Origin: Sphingomonas mucosissima
Lineage (GTDB): Bacteria > Pseudomonadota > Alphaproteobacteria > Sphingomonadales > Sphingomonadaceae
Assembly: GCF_002197665.1 (NCBI RefSeq)
Contig: NZ_NBBJ01000004.1
Coordinates: 186,001-250,000 of the forward strand
Reading direction: 5' to 3'
Length of the DNA: 64,000 bases
The translations under genes were made by a program, and so were the position numbers. The notes under the pieces were generated by a model. It did no database searches. It saw only the letters and a list, made by a program, of their open reading frames with translations, and was not told where the DNA came from. Shown here piece by piece: positions 54,613 through 62,847 of the stretch (position 1 is its first letter; every line of letters begins with the position of its first letter).

Positions 54613-55230
54613 TCAACGCCAGAAGATGTGGTTACCGATCGTGGCCACCTTGGTCAGCCCCGAGCCGGGCGCGCGACCACGATTGAAATACAGGGCACGG
54701 TCAGCTTCGCTGTCCCACGCGTCTGCCAGCGCGACCTTCGCCACGGCGACGGCCGTGCGATAGTAGCGGCTGTCCTCGTTGATCTGAGGAATGCGACCGC
54801 CGCGGACGAAGCCGAACTGGCCGCGCTGCGTCACCACTTCACAGATGTCGGCCGGGAAACGGCCCGACTTGGAGCGATTGATGATCACATCGGCCACCGC
54901 AAGCTGGCCGGACAGCGGCTCGCCCTTGGATTCGTAGAAGATCGCGCCGGCGAGGCACTGGATCGCCTCGTCATCGCCATCATGCGTCGACTGCGCGGCG
55001 ACAGCGGCCGCAAGTGTCGGATATGCAACCGAATCGCCAATCGCGAGTTCATCGCTATCGAAGCCAGTCGGCTGTGAAACTGTTGTCGGTGTCACCGAAG
55101 ACACCGCTGGGCTGGACTGAGGGAGCATTTGCTCAACCCCGGCAGCCAGGCCGGCCGTGCTCTGCGCACTAAGGCCGAGGAAAGAGATCGTCATGGCTAC
55201 GGCGGCCGCAGCCCGCGAGAAAAAGGTCAT
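54613..55230 (-). CDS. Cell-wall hydrolase (SleB-like)
   Basis: A 205-residue exported protein. The signal peptide or anchor is MTFFSRAAAAVAMTISFLGL, followed by a Ser/Thr/Pro-rich linker (about 25-70). The C-terminal hydrolase domain (about 85-205) has CLAGAIFYESKGEPLSGQLA with the catalytic Glu, VADVIINRSKSGRFPADICE, QFGFVRGG and a final GNHIFW, which match SleB/CwlJ-type peptidoglycan lytic enzymes. It shares strand with and is just upstream of mmcB. In non-sporulating alphaproteobacteria these enzymes probably trim the cell wall. Confidence 0.9.
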   Translation of the reverse strand: MTFFSRAAAAVAMTISFLGLSAQSTAGLAAGVEQMLPQSSPAVSSVTPTTVSQPTGFDSDELAIGDSVAYPTLAAAVAAQSTHDGDDEAIQCLAGAIFYESKGEPLSGQLAVADVIINRSKSGRFPADICEVVTQRGQFGFVRGGRIPQINEDSRYYRTAVAVAKVALADAWDSEADRALYFNRGRAPGSGLTKVATIGNHIFWR

Positions 55231-55400
55231 CGTCCACTATCAAGGGCGGTGGGTACGCGGACACGATCCGGCGTTCAAAAAATGAACAGCGATCGGCCGG
55301 GATCCCCCCCGACTGCGTCACCATTGCGGATCGCACCCGCCGCGGCACAACGCGAAACTTCGATGAACAGGGCATCGCCATACCCCACTCATTTCGTCAA

Positions 55401-55727
55401 TTATGGCAGGATCGTTTCAGCGGCGAACCGTTGGGAGTCCGCGATATCCAGAGCCACGACCCATAAATCGGGGTCATTCCGACGACGGCGTTGCCAGTAA
55501 TCATCGAGCGATTCGCCACTGCCGGCCTTCGGCCCGCTTGGCACCAAGGTATCCTGGCCGTCCGCGCCGATGCCGCGTTCCACGAGGCGGTCTTCGCGCT
55601 CCAGAATCACCAGGATCGCGCCGGCGTCCGCGTCACCACGCGCGCGGATCACCGCAATCCCGCCGCCGTCGTTGACCCGCCGCAGCAATGCCGAGACGAT
55701 GAGGTGCGTGGGCAGTCGCCCGTTCAC
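55401..55727 (-). CDS. DUF1491 protein
   Basis: A 108-residue protein that matches DUF1491 along its length: RLPTHLIVSALLRRVNDGGG, VILEREDRLVERGIGADGQD and SLDDYWQRRRRNDPDLWVVA, ending in LDIADSQRFAAETIL. It is found widely in alphaproteobacteria, and its function is unknown. It overlaps the thioesterase gene by 4 bp (ATGA). The 170-bp gap downstream (55231-55400) has no gene or clear signal. Confidence 0.88.
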   Translation of the reverse strand: MNGRLPTHLIVSALLRRVNDGGGIAVIRARGDADAGAILVILEREDRLVERGIGADGQDTLVPSGPKAGSGESLDDYWQRRRRNDPDLWVVALDIADSQRFAAETILP

Positions 55728-56185
55728 GCGAACCGATAACCCGGCAGTGACGCGAGCGCGATGCGGCTGCGCATGAACGTGCCGGTGCCGCGCGCCACCT
55801 CTTCGCCGCGCCGGGTGATCAGACGGGCATCGCCGACGAACACGCGCCGCTGGCCGCTGATCCAGCGTCCCTCCGCAATCACCGGCCCAGCAGAGAGCGG
55901 GCGGGTGAGGAGCAGATTGAACTGTGTGGTCAGCAGGAAGCGATCGGTGATGAGGCTGTTGCAGGCATAGAACGCCGCATCGTCCAGCATCTTGAAATAG
56001 GAGGTGCCGTGCGCGGCGCCCGCTGCGTGGAAATGCGCGGGCACGATCTCGAAGCTGATCCGTGCCACGCCCGGCTCCGGGATCTCCAGCGTGGATGCGA
56101 ACAGCTGGTTGATCGGCGCGGCGGCATACAGCGATTCCAGCGCGCGATGGTGGGCGTCGGCGCCTTCAGGCCGCGTCACGCGCAT
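55724..56185 (-). CDS. PaaI-like hotdog thioesterase
   Basis: A 153-residue hotdog-fold acyl-CoA thioesterase. The characteristic AAHGTSYFKMLDDAAFYACN is the helix of the fold, and HFHAAGAAHGT is the active-site neighbourhood. It starts at ATG 56185 (or GTG 56179) inside the end of ptsN, which it overlaps by 20 bp; the longer open frame to 56257 has no support. It may hydrolyse aromatic or other acyl-CoAs. It is followed by DUF1491 with a 4-bp overlap. Confidence 0.85.
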   Translation of the reverse strand: MRVTRPEGADAHHRALESLYAAAPINQLFASTLEIPEPGVARISFEIVPAHFHAAGAAHGTSYFKMLDDAAFYACNSLITDRFLLTTQFNLLLTRPLSAGPVIAEGRWISGQRRVFVGDARLITRRGEEVARGTGTFMRSRIALASLPGYRFA

Positions 56186-56645
56186 TCCCCGTGTCGTCCG
56201 ATGTGAGCAGCGCATAGATCGCATCGCGCGAGCCAGCGCCGCGCAGCTTGGCGACAAACCCGCGATCGCGCAGCCGGTTCGACACGCGCGCCAGCGCCTT
56301 TAAATGATCGGCGCCGGCGCCCACAGGCGACAGGATCGCCACCACCAGATCGACGGGCATGTCGTCGACCGCCTGAAACTCGACCGGCTGCGCGAGGCGC
56401 GCGATCATGATCACGATGCGCGGCAGCCCCTCGATGCGTGCATGCGGCAAGGCGACGCCGCCGCCAAAGCCGGTCGAGCCCAGCTTCTCGCGGTCGGCGA
56501 GCGCCCCCGCGACCTTCCCCGCGTCGAGCGCCAGCGTGGCGACGGCCAGCGCGCCCAGCTGCTGGAACAACATCTTCTTGTTGCTTGCCGACACCCCGAC
56601 CGCAATCAGATCGGGGTGCAGCAGATCGCTCAAATCACTAGGCAT
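56166..56645 (-). CDS. ptsN: Nitrogen-PTS EIIA component
   Basis: PtsN (EIIA-Ntr) is phosphorylated by PtsP/NPr and regulates potassium transport and nitrogen-related functions in the cytoplasm. The 159-residue product has STGFGGGVALPHARIEGL with the phosphorylated His (about 68), MPVDLVVAILSPVGAGADH and LRDRGFVAKLRGAGSRDAIY. It starts MPSDLSDLLHPDLIAV. It lies just after hpf, as it does in many Gram-negatives, but rpoN is not in the window. It overlaps the thioesterase by 20 bp. Confidence 0.95.
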   Translation of the reverse strand: MPSDLSDLLHPDLIAVGVSASNKKMLFQQLGALAVATLALDAGKVAGALADREKLGSTGFGGGVALPHARIEGLPRIVIMIARLAQPVEFQAVDDMPVDLVVAILSPVGAGADHLKALARVSNRLRDRGFVAKLRGAGSRDAIYALLTSDDTGNARDAA

Positions 56646-56658
56646 GACGTACCGGCGT

Positions 56659-57252
56659 TTACCCCGCGCGCTGCGGTTCGACCCAACCGATCGTCCCGTC
56701 GCCGCGGCGATAGACCATGTTGTACGCGCCCGTCCCGCTATTCTTGAACAACAGCGCCGACGTGTTGCGCAGATCGAGCATCATCACCGCATCCGACACC
56801 GTTGCATCGGGCACATCGACGCGAGTTTCGGCGATGATCAGCGGCGCGTCGGGCTCTTCCTCCTCGTTGATGCGCTCGGCGAACAGGGTGTAACCGGCGT
56901 TGTCGAAATTGTCGTAGGCGACGCTTTCCGCCAGCGCCTGCACTTCGCCCGCGTTGCGATCCTTCAGGCGGCGCATGTAGCGGCGCAGCTGCTTTTCGAT
57001 CTTCTCCGCCGCACCATCAAAGGCGAGATGCGCGTCATGGGCATCATGGCGCCCCTTCAGAACCAATCCCTGCATCACGTGAACGACGATGTCGCAGCCG
57101 AAACCCGCGTCGTGCGGCCCCTTGCCGAACGTTACCTGCGCCGAGATCGCGCGACTGAAATACTTGTCTGCGATGCCCTGCAGTCGGGTGTCGACATGAT
57201 CCTTCAGCGCGTCGCCCGTTTCGACCTGGTGACCAGAGATGCGGATATCCAT
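56659..57252 (-). CDS. hpf: Ribosome hibernation-promoting factor, long form
   Basis: A 197-residue protein from the ATG at 57252 (MDIRISGHQVETGDALKDHV). The N-domain (about 1-110) binds 30S at the decoding site, and the C-domain (about 130-197, VMMLDLRNTSALLFKNSGTG) drives 100S dimers, so this is the long HPF. An upstream Met at 57267 is the alternative. It lies 13 bp before ptsN, forming the hpf-ptsN pair conserved across proteobacteria. It protects ribosomes in stationary phase. Confidence 0.95.
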   Translation of the reverse strand: MDIRISGHQVETGDALKDHVDTRLQGIADKYFSRAISAQVTFGKGPHDAGFGCDIVVHVMQGLVLKGRHDAHDAHLAFDGAAEKIEKQLRRYMRRLKDRNAGEVQALAESVAYDNFDNAGYTLFAERINEEEEPDAPLIIAETRVDVPDATVSDAVMMLDLRNTSALLFKNSGTGAYNMVYRRGDGTIGWVEPQRAG

Positions 57253-57303
57253 CGACCTATTCTCCATTGGCTGGTCCGGCGTGATGTGCCGGAGCATTGG
57301 GCG

Positions 57304-57990
57304 TCAACCGGACGCCTCGGCCCCCCAAAGCGGATTCTTTACCCTCGTCATGAACGCGGCATGCGCACTAAGTTCCTCAGCAGTCGGGGCGAAATGACGC
57401 GGCGGGCGGGCAACGCGCGGTGCCGCCGCCTCCAGGTTCACCTCTTCCACGACGAGATCGCTGACCAGCGACAGGCCGATCTGGCGGCCGCCGCGCAGCT
57501 CGACATAGACCTGCGCCAGCAATTGCGCGTCGAGCAAGGCGCCGTGCAGCACGCGATGCGAGCGATCGATCCCGTAGCGTGAGCACAAGGCGTCCAGCGT
57601 GAGCTTCGCGCCGGGATGCCGCTGCTTGGCGATCGCCAGCGTATCGATCATGCGGCTCATGCAGATCACGTCGCGGCCGCAGCGGCCAAGCTCGCCGTTC
57701 AGGAAGCCGAAGTCGAAGGAGGCGTTGTGCGCAATCAGCGGTGCGTCACCGATAAAGGCGATCAGTTCCTCCGCAACGGCGTGGAACAGGGGCTTGTCGG
57801 CGAGGAAGGCATCGGAGAGGCCATGAACCGCGAGTGCGCCCGGCGGCATTGCGCGCTCCGGGTGGAAATAAGCGTGAAAGGTGCGGCCGGTCTCGACCCG
57901 GTTGACCAGCTCGACGCAGCCGATCTCGACCATGCGATCCTCGCCAAAGGTGAAGCCGGTGGTCTCGGTGTCGAAAACGATCTCGCGCAT
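57304..57990 (-). CDS. dnaQ: DNA polymerase III epsilon subunit
   Basis: The proofreading 3'-5' exonuclease of the replicase. The 228-residue product from the ATG at 57990 has ExoI FDTETTGF (6-13), ExoII LIAHNASFDFGFLNGELG, and ExoIII HRVLHGALLDAQLLAQVY, the DEDDh set. A C-terminal segment (about 175-228) probably binds the alpha subunit. It lies 8 bp after coaE and before hpf. The dnaQ-coaE-aroE-maf order near ppsR and hemE is common next to the alphaproteobacterial origin. Confidence 0.95.
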   Translation of the reverse strand: MREIVFDTETTGFTFGEDRMVEIGCVELVNRVETGRTFHAYFHPERAMPPGALAVHGLSDAFLADKPLFHAVAEELIAFIGDAPLIAHNASFDFGFLNGELGRCGRDVICMSRMIDTLAIAKQRHPGAKLTLDALCSRYGIDRSHRVLHGALLDAQLLAQVYVELRGGRQIGLSLVSDLVVEEVNLEAAAPRVARPPRHFAPTAEELSAHAAFMTRVKNPLWGAEASG

Positions 57991-57998
57991 CGGGAAGT

Positions 57999-58592
57999 TT
58001 ATCGGCCTTCCGCGCCCTGGAGGCAAGCGATCACCCGGCGGACATGGGCGCGGGTTTCCTCCAGCGGCACGTCCGTCGGGATGACGAAATCGGCGTGCGC
58101 GCGCTTCTCTTCATCGGGCACTTGGCGGGCGAGGATCGCATCGAACTTGCCCTCGCTCATGCCCGGGCGCTGAAGCGTGCGGGCGCGCTGCACATCGGGG
58201 GCGGCGGAGACCACCGCCACCTTGTCCATCGCACGCTGACCGCCGGTTTCGAACAACAAGGGCACATCGAAGACGACAACAGGCGCGACGGCATGTTTGG
58301 TCAGAAAGGCGGCGCGTTCTTCGCCAACGGCGGGGTGGACGATCGCCTCCAGCGCCTTCATCGCGGCATCATCGCCGAGCACCGCTTCGGCCAGCGCGGT
58401 GCGGTTCACTCCCCCCTCCCCGGTCGTGCCGGGAAAGCGCGCTTCGATCGCCGCCACCACGCGGCCCGCCGGGCCTTGCAGCTTGTGCACCTCGGCATCG
58501 GCATCGAAGACAGGGATGCCTTCATCGGCGAACATCTTGGCGACGGTCGATTTGCCCATGCCGATCGATCCGGTGAGCCCGAGCTTGATCAT
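57999..58592 (-). CDS. coaE: Dephospho-CoA kinase
   Basis: CoaE phosphorylates dephospho-CoA at the 3' position, the last step of CoA synthesis. The 197-residue product begins MIKLGLTGSIGMGKSTVAKM with Walker A (8-16), and has VVVFDVPLLFETGGQRAMDK plus the RPGMSEGKFDAILARQVPDE lid. It overlaps nothing: 21 bp after aroE and 8 bp before dnaQ. Identity is certain. Confidence 0.96.
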   Translation of the reverse strand: MIKLGLTGSIGMGKSTVAKMFADEGIPVFDADAEVHKLQGPAGRVVAAIEARFPGTTGEGGVNRTALAEAVLGDDAAMKALEAIVHPAVGEERAAFLTKHAVAPVVVFDVPLLFETGGQRAMDKVAVVSAAPDVQRARTLQRPGMSEGKFDAILARQVPDEEKRAHADFVIPTDVPLEETRAHVRRVIACLQGAEGR

Positions 58593-58613
58593 CGTTCTGT
58601 CCCCTCCCTTTCT

Positions 58614-59486
58614 TCAGGCAAGCAGGCGCTCGCGCAGCTCACCATCGTAGTCGCGCGGGGCGGGTTGGCCGAAGAACAGCTCGAATGCCGCCGCTGCCTG
58701 GCCGACGAGCATTTCCAGCCCATCAATCGTTTCAAGCCCGCGCGCCTCGGCCGCATCGAGCAGGGGCGTGTGGAGCGGTGCATAGACGATGTCGTACACC
58801 ACTGCTTCCGGCGGCAGGGGCAAGAGATCGAGGTCGAGCGGCGGCTGGCCTTCCATGCCGAGCGCGCTGGTGTTCACCAGTAGCCTTGCCTCGGGGAGGC
58901 GGGCGTCGAGCGGCAGCGCGTCGCCCTTCAGCCCGAAGCGGCTGAGCAGCGCCGCACCTTTCAGCGGCGAGCGGTTAAGGATCGTCACCTTGCCGACGTT
59001 CATGCGCGCCAGCGCAAAGAGCACCGCCCGCGCCGCGCCGCCGGCGCCGACGATCGCCACGGGCGCACCGGTGAGATCGAGATCGGCGATCGGGCCATAG
59101 AAGCCGGCCGCATCGGTGTTGGTGCCCAGCAGGCTGCCGTCTTCCTGACGAACAACGGTGTTCATCGCGCCGATACTGTCGCGCACGCCGCCGGGATCAG
59201 CGACGAGATCGAGCATCGCGACCTTGTGCGGGATGGTGACGTTGCACCCGCGCCAATTCGGATCGGCACGGCGCTGTTCGATGAACGCCGGCAAGTCGTC
59301 CGGTGTGACGTGCGTGGCGCGATAATCCGCATCGATCCCGAGCTTTTCCAGCCAGAAACGATGGATCAGCGGCGATTTGGAATGGCTGATCGGATCGCCG
59401 ATCACCTCAGCATAGGGGCGGTCGGTTGCAGAAACCGCACGCGAATGTTGAGAAAGTTGAGACACTGGCGCTTCTTTTTCCATCAT
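58614..59486 (-). CDS. aroE: Shikimate dehydrogenase
   Basis: AroE reduces 3-dehydroshikimate to shikimate with NADPH. The 290-residue product has the substrate site SHSKSPLIHRFW, CNVTIPHKVAM with the catalytic Lys, NTDAAGFYG with Asp, the nucleotide-binding VAIVGAGGAARAVLFALARM and LNRSP. The first 24 residues (MMEKEAPVSQLSQHSRAVSA) are an N-terminal extension. The start overlaps the maf stop by 4 bp, so they are translationally coupled. Confidence 0.95.
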   Translation of the reverse strand: MMEKEAPVSQLSQHSRAVSATDRPYAEVIGDPISHSKSPLIHRFWLEKLGIDADYRATHVTPDDLPAFIEQRRADPNWRGCNVTIPHKVAMLDLVADPGGVRDSIGAMNTVVRQEDGSLLGTNTDAAGFYGPIADLDLTGAPVAIVGAGGAARAVLFALARMNVGKVTILNRSPLKGAALLSRFGLKGDALPLDARLPEARLLVNTSALGMEGQPPLDLDLLPLPPEAVVYDIVYAPLHTPLLDAAEARGLETIDGLEMLVGQAAAAFELFFGQPAPRDYDGELRERLLA

Positions 59487-60085
59487 GCGCCCAGCACCTG
59501 CCGCTCGCGCAAATAGCCGAGCAGCGGCAGCAGCGGCATGCCGAGCACGGTGAACTGGCTACCCTCCACGCGGCTGAACAATTGCACGCCCGGCCCCTCG
59601 ATCCTGTAGCAGCCGACGCATCCTGATATCGCCGGCCATTCGGCATCAAGATAGGCCTCGATGAAGCCGTAGGACAGCGGGCGCACGAACATGCGTGCCT
59701 TGTCGACGTGGCGCCAGACGGGGCGGCCGCCCTCGGCGATGACCGCCGCGCTGACGAGATCGTGCCGCTTGCCCGACATCATCGCGAGATGTTCGGCCGC
59801 CTGAGCACGATCGCGCGGCTTGGAGAGGATCGTGCCATCGTCGAGCACGGCGAGACTGTCCGATCCGAGCACCAGCGCCTGCGGATTGCGCTGCGACACC
59901 TTGAGCGCCTTCAGCTCGGCCAGCGCATCGGCGAGATCGCGCGGCGGGATCGCGCCGAGCGCTGCCTTGGCGGCATCCTCGTCCACCATCGCGGGCTGCG
60001 CCTCGAAGGGGACGCCGGCGGCGTCGAGCATCGCGCGGCGCGAGGCGGATTGCGAGGCGAGGACAAGTTTCAACGGTTCGCTCAC
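59483..60085 (-). CDS. maf: Maf-family nucleotide pyrophosphatase
   Basis: Maf proteins hydrolyse non-canonical or modified nucleoside triphosphates to monophosphates and may affect septum formation. The 200-residue product has LVLASQSASRRAML (8-21), VLGSDSLAVLDDGTILSKPR and GCVGCYRIEGPGVQLFSRVE. It overlaps ppsR and aroE by 4 bp on each side. Which subgroup (YhdE, YceF) it belongs to cannot be said. Confidence 0.93.
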   Translation of the reverse strand: MSEPLKLVLASQSASRRAMLDAAGVPFEAQPAMVDEDAAKAALGAIPPRDLADALAELKALKVSQRNPQALVLGSDSLAVLDDGTILSKPRDRAQAAEHLAMMSGKRHDLVSAAVIAEGGRPVWRHVDKARMFVRPLSYGFIEAYLDAEWPAISGCVGCYRIEGPGVQLFSRVEGSQFTVLGMPLLPLLGYLRERQVLGA

Positions 60086-60915
60086 GGTTCGATCATTCCC
60101 GGCCTGTCACCACGCTGATTGAAGAGGGAGATGATCGCCGCGGCGGTTTCCTCGATCGACCGCCGCGTCACGTCGATCACCGGCCAGCCATTGTCGGAGA
60201 ACATGCGTCGGGCATAGGCGAGCTCGCGGGTGACGGCTTCCTGATCGACATAGGACGTCTCGGGCGCCTGGTTGAGCGACAGCAAGCGATTGCGCCGCAC
60301 CTGGATCAAGCGATCGGGGCTGGTGGTGAGCCCGACGATCAAGGGCTTGCTGAGCGTGTAGAGCGTTTCGGGCGGCGGGCTTTCCACCACGATCGGGATG
60401 TTCGCCACCTTGAAGCCGCGATTGGCGAGATAGATCGACGTCGGCGTCTTGGAAGAACGGGACACGCCGGCGAGGACGATATCCGCCTCCTCCCATTCCT
60501 CCCACAGCACGCCATCGTCATGCGCGATGGTGAACTGGATCGCATCGACGCGCGCGAAATAGGCGGCGTCGAGCACGTGCTGGCGCCCCGGCTTGTTCTT
60601 CGCGGTTTGGCCGAGCAGCGCGGAAAGCGCATCGTTCACCGGATCGAGCGGCGCGACCATCGGCAGGCCGAGCGAGTGGCAGCGCTGCTCCAAGGCGTCG
60701 CGGGTGGCCGCATTCACCAAGGTGTAAATCACCAGACCCGGATTTTGGGCGATTTCCTGCAGGATGCGATCGAGGTGCGCTTCCGTGCGCACCATGGGCC
60801 AGAAATGCCGCACCGTTTCGACATTGTCATATTGCGCGAGCGCGGCCTTGGCGATGTTCTCCAGCGTCTCGCCGGTGGAATCCGACAGGAGGTGCAGGTG
60901 CAGCTTCACCGTCAT
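60082..60915 (-). CDS. ppsR: PEP synthase/PPDK regulatory kinase-pyrophosphorylase (DUF299)
   Basis: The DUF299 family phosphorylates and dephosphorylates a threonine of pyruvate phosphate dikinase or PEP synthetase, turning it off and on. The 277-residue product from the ATG at 60915 begins MTVKLHLHLLSDSTGETLEN. The P-loop is GVSRSSKTPTSIYLANRGFK, with VVGLTTSPDRLIQVRRNRL after it. The frame is open to 61173 but that part is origin DNA. This gene, RP001 in Rickettsia, directly flanks the origin in Caulobacter and other alphaproteobacteria; hemE lies across the origin. Confidence 0.95.
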   Translation of the reverse strand: MTVKLHLHLLSDSTGETLENIAKAALAQYDNVETVRHFWPMVRTEAHLDRILQEIAQNPGLVIYTLVNAATRDALEQRCHSLGLPMVAPLDPVNDALSALLGQTAKNKPGRQHVLDAAYFARVDAIQFTIAHDDGVLWEEWEEADIVLAGVSRSSKTPTSIYLANRGFKVANIPIVVESPPPETLYTLSKPLIVGLTTSPDRLIQVRRNRLLSLNQAPETSYVDQEAVTRELAYARRMFSDNGWPVIDVTRRSIEETAAAIISLFNQRGDRPGMIEP

Positions 60916-61203
60916 GGGCATGAACCTGTGGATAACATGGGGACAGGCGCTAGCGTAACCTGCCCCGAGGGCCAAGCGGCAGTGCGCGCCGTGGAAAACC
61001 GATGAGTCATCCACAATTAAATCCACGGGAGGCGATTTTATCCACAGCCTGTGTGAATCGTGAACGGTTGAATCGAATCCGCGGGAGTCTGCGGCGCTGC
61101 GGGCGTCAAGCTGTTGGCAATCGGGGGACGAACGCATAAGCCCCGCAACCAACGCGCCTACATCTACACACAACCATTCAGACTCTTTCTTTTGAGAAGA
61201 AGC
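60916..61203. other. oriC: Chromosomal replication origin (oriC)
   Basis: This 288-bp gap between ppsR and hemE is where the origin of Caulobacter and many alphaproteobacteria lies. Perfect DnaA boxes TTATCCACA are at 60927-60935 (minus) and 61038-61046 (plus); a one-mismatch box TCATCCACA is at 61007-61015 (plus), and TTTTCCACG at 60990-60998 (minus) has two mismatches. An AT-rich patch lies around 61012-61042. Five GANTC sites lie in the gap. All genes left of it point left and those to the right point right, so replication and transcription are co-directional. Confidence 0.9.
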
Positions 61204-61223
61204 ATGGACGCCCGAACCGATTC
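61004..61223. promoter_or_regulatory. Cluster of GANTC (CcrM methylation) sites at the origin
   Basis: GANTC occurs at 61004-61008, 61055-61059, 61070-61074, 61075-61079, 61085-61089, 61181-61185 and 61219-61223. Chance would give about one per 256 bp, so seven in 220 bp is a strong excess. Adenine methylation by CcrM at these sites would mark replicated DNA and can control nearby promoters, here of hemE and ppsR. Confidence 0.75.
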
Positions 61224-62265
61224 AAAACCTCTGCTGGGCGTGTTGAAAGGGCGGAAGCACGCGCGGCCACCGATGTGGTTCATGCGGCAGGCCGGGCGAT
61301 ACCTGCCCGAATATCGCGCGCTCCGGGCAGAGAAGGGCGGCTTCCTCGCGCTTGCGACCGATCCGGAAGCCGCAACGGAAGTGACGATCCAGCCGATCCG
61401 CCGCTTCGGCTTCGACGGCGCGATCCTGTTTTCCGACATCCTGATGGTTCCCTGGGCGCTGGGGCAGGACCTGACATTTGGCGCGGGCGAGGGGCCGCGG
61501 CTGACCCCGCGCCTGCTTGATGCGGCGCTGGGCTCGTTGCAGCCGGCCATGACCCGGCTCGATCCGGTCTATGCCACCGTTCGGCGCGTCGCCGCTGCAC
61601 TGCCGAGCGAAACGACGTTCCTCGGGTTCGCCGGATCGCCCTGGACGGTTGCGACCTATATGGTGGCGGGGCAGGGATCGAAGGATCAGGCCGAGACGCG
61701 CGGGCTTGCCTATCGCGATCCGGCTGCGTTTGGCGCGATCATCGATGCCATCGTGGCGCTGACCGTGGAGTATCTGTCCGGCCAGATCGAGGCCGGGGTC
61801 GAGGCGGTGCAATTGTTCGACAGCTGGGCCGGGACGCTATCCCCGGCGCAGTTCGAACGCTGGGTCATCGCGCCCAATGCGGCGATCGTGGCGGCGCTGA
61901 AGGCGCGGCACCCCGAGGTTCCGGTGATCGGCTTTCCCAAGGGGGCAGGCGGCAAGCTGCCGGCCTATGCCCGTGAGACCGGCGTGGATGCGCTGGGGCT
62001 GGACGAGACGGTTGATCCGGTCTGGGCGGATTCGGTGCTGCCGGAGGGGCTGCCGGTGCAGGGCAATCTCGATCCGCTGGCGCTGATCGCCGGCGGCGCG
62101 GCGCTGGACGGCGCGATCGACCGGATCCTGGCGGCGTTCGGCGAGCGGCCGCATGTCTTCAATCTTGGTCACGGCATCGACCAGCACACGCCCATCGCGC
62201 ATGTCGAACAGGCGATCGCGCGGGTGCGATCGGGCGCGGCGAACGCAGCAGGAGGGCAGGGCTGA
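61204..62265 (+). CDS. hemE: Uroporphyrinogen decarboxylase
   Basis: HemE removes four carboxyl groups from uroporphyrinogen III to give coproporphyrinogen III in heme synthesis. The 353-residue product starts at ATG 61204 (AGAAGAAGC upstream) and has the signature MRQAGRYLPEYR, DGAILFSDILMVPWALGQ, GFAGSPWTVATYMVAGQGS, and a C-terminal FNLGHGIDQHTPIAHVEQ. The frame reaches 61114, inside the origin, without a ribosome site. It is the first gene right of the origin and overlaps hemJ by 1 bp (TGATG). Confidence 0.97.
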   Translation: MDARTDSKPLLGVLKGRKHARPPMWFMRQAGRYLPEYRALRAEKGGFLALATDPEAATEVTIQPIRRFGFDGAILFSDILMVPWALGQDLTFGAGEGPRLTPRLLDAALGSLQPAMTRLDPVYATVRRVAAALPSETTFLGFAGSPWTVATYMVAGQGSKDQAETRGLAYRDPAAFGAIIDAIVALTVEYLSGQIEAGVEAVQLFDSWAGTLSPAQFERWVIAPNAAIVAALKARHPEVPVIGFPKGAGGKLPAYARETGVDALGLDETVDPVWADSVLPEGLPVQGNLDPLALIAGGAALDGAIDRILAAFGERPHVFNLGHGIDQHTPIAHVEQAIARVRSGAANAAGGQG

Positions 62266-62723
62266 TGGGCGCGGGATTCCTCGGCGCGGCCTATCTGTGG
62301 GTAAAGGCCGCGCACGTCATCTTCGTTATCTTTTGGATGGCGGGCATGTTCATCTTCCCGCGCTATCTCGTGCACCATCAGGAAGGGCTGGGCGACCCCG
62401 CCGAGGAAGCGCGCTGGACGACGCGCGAGGCCAAGCTGCGGCGGATCATCCTGACCCCTGCGATGATCGCCGTGTGGGTGATCGGGCTGGCGCTGGCAGT
62501 GAATATCGGGCTGCTCGAAGGCATCCAGGGGCTGGCATGGCTGCATGCCAAGCTGCTGGTCGTGTTCCTCCTCTCGGGTTATCACGGCTGGGCCGTGGGC
62601 TATTCCAAGAAGCTGGCGAAGGGGCAGGCGGGGCTGAGCAACCGCGGGCTCAGGATGATGAACGAGGTGCCCGCGCTGGCGGTGACGATCATCGTGATCC
62701 TGGCGGTGGTGAAGCCGTTCTGA
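62265..62723 (+). CDS. hemJ: Protoporphyrinogen oxidase HemJ
   Basis: HemJ is the membrane protoporphyrinogen IX oxidase of most alphaproteobacteria. The 152-residue product has four or five helices: AAYLWVKAAHVIFVIFWMAG with the conserved His, then MFIFPRYLVHHQEG, and MMNEVPALAVTIIVILAVVK at the end. The ATG overlaps the hemE TGA, and GGAGGG is 10 bp upstream. hemE and hemJ work in the same pathway, so co-expression is sensible. Confidence 0.93.
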   Translation: MGAGFLGAAYLWVKAAHVIFVIFWMAGMFIFPRYLVHHQEGLGDPAEEARWTTREAKLRRIILTPAMIAVWVIGLALAVNIGLLEGIQGLAWLHAKLLVVFLLSGYHGWAVGYSKKLAKGQAGLSNRGLRMMNEVPALAVTIIVILAVVKPF

Positions 62724-62754
62724 GGCGCGTCTTTCCGTTGCGGTGAGGCACTTG

Positions 62755-62847
62755 GTCCTGCCGGGCTTGCTTCGGCATCCGGAGTGCCGCGCATTACAAA
62801 CGTGCGCGCTCGCGAAATCCTGAACCCCTGCACGAGGCCGGGGTGAC
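62755..62847. repeat. Degraded REP-like palindromic repeat, copy 3
   Basis: Arms at 62755-62781 and 62821-62847 (27 nt) with a 39-nt loop repeat the layout of the copies at 1251 and 2537, but with many mismatches. It lies in the 310-bp gap between hemJ and rho (62724-63033), which shows no gene or other clear signal. Confidence 0.45.

Noticed and set aside
61114..61203. The upstream extension of hemE into the origin
   Set aside because: It has no ribosome site, its sequence is not HemE-like, and it covers origin DNA with GANTC sites.
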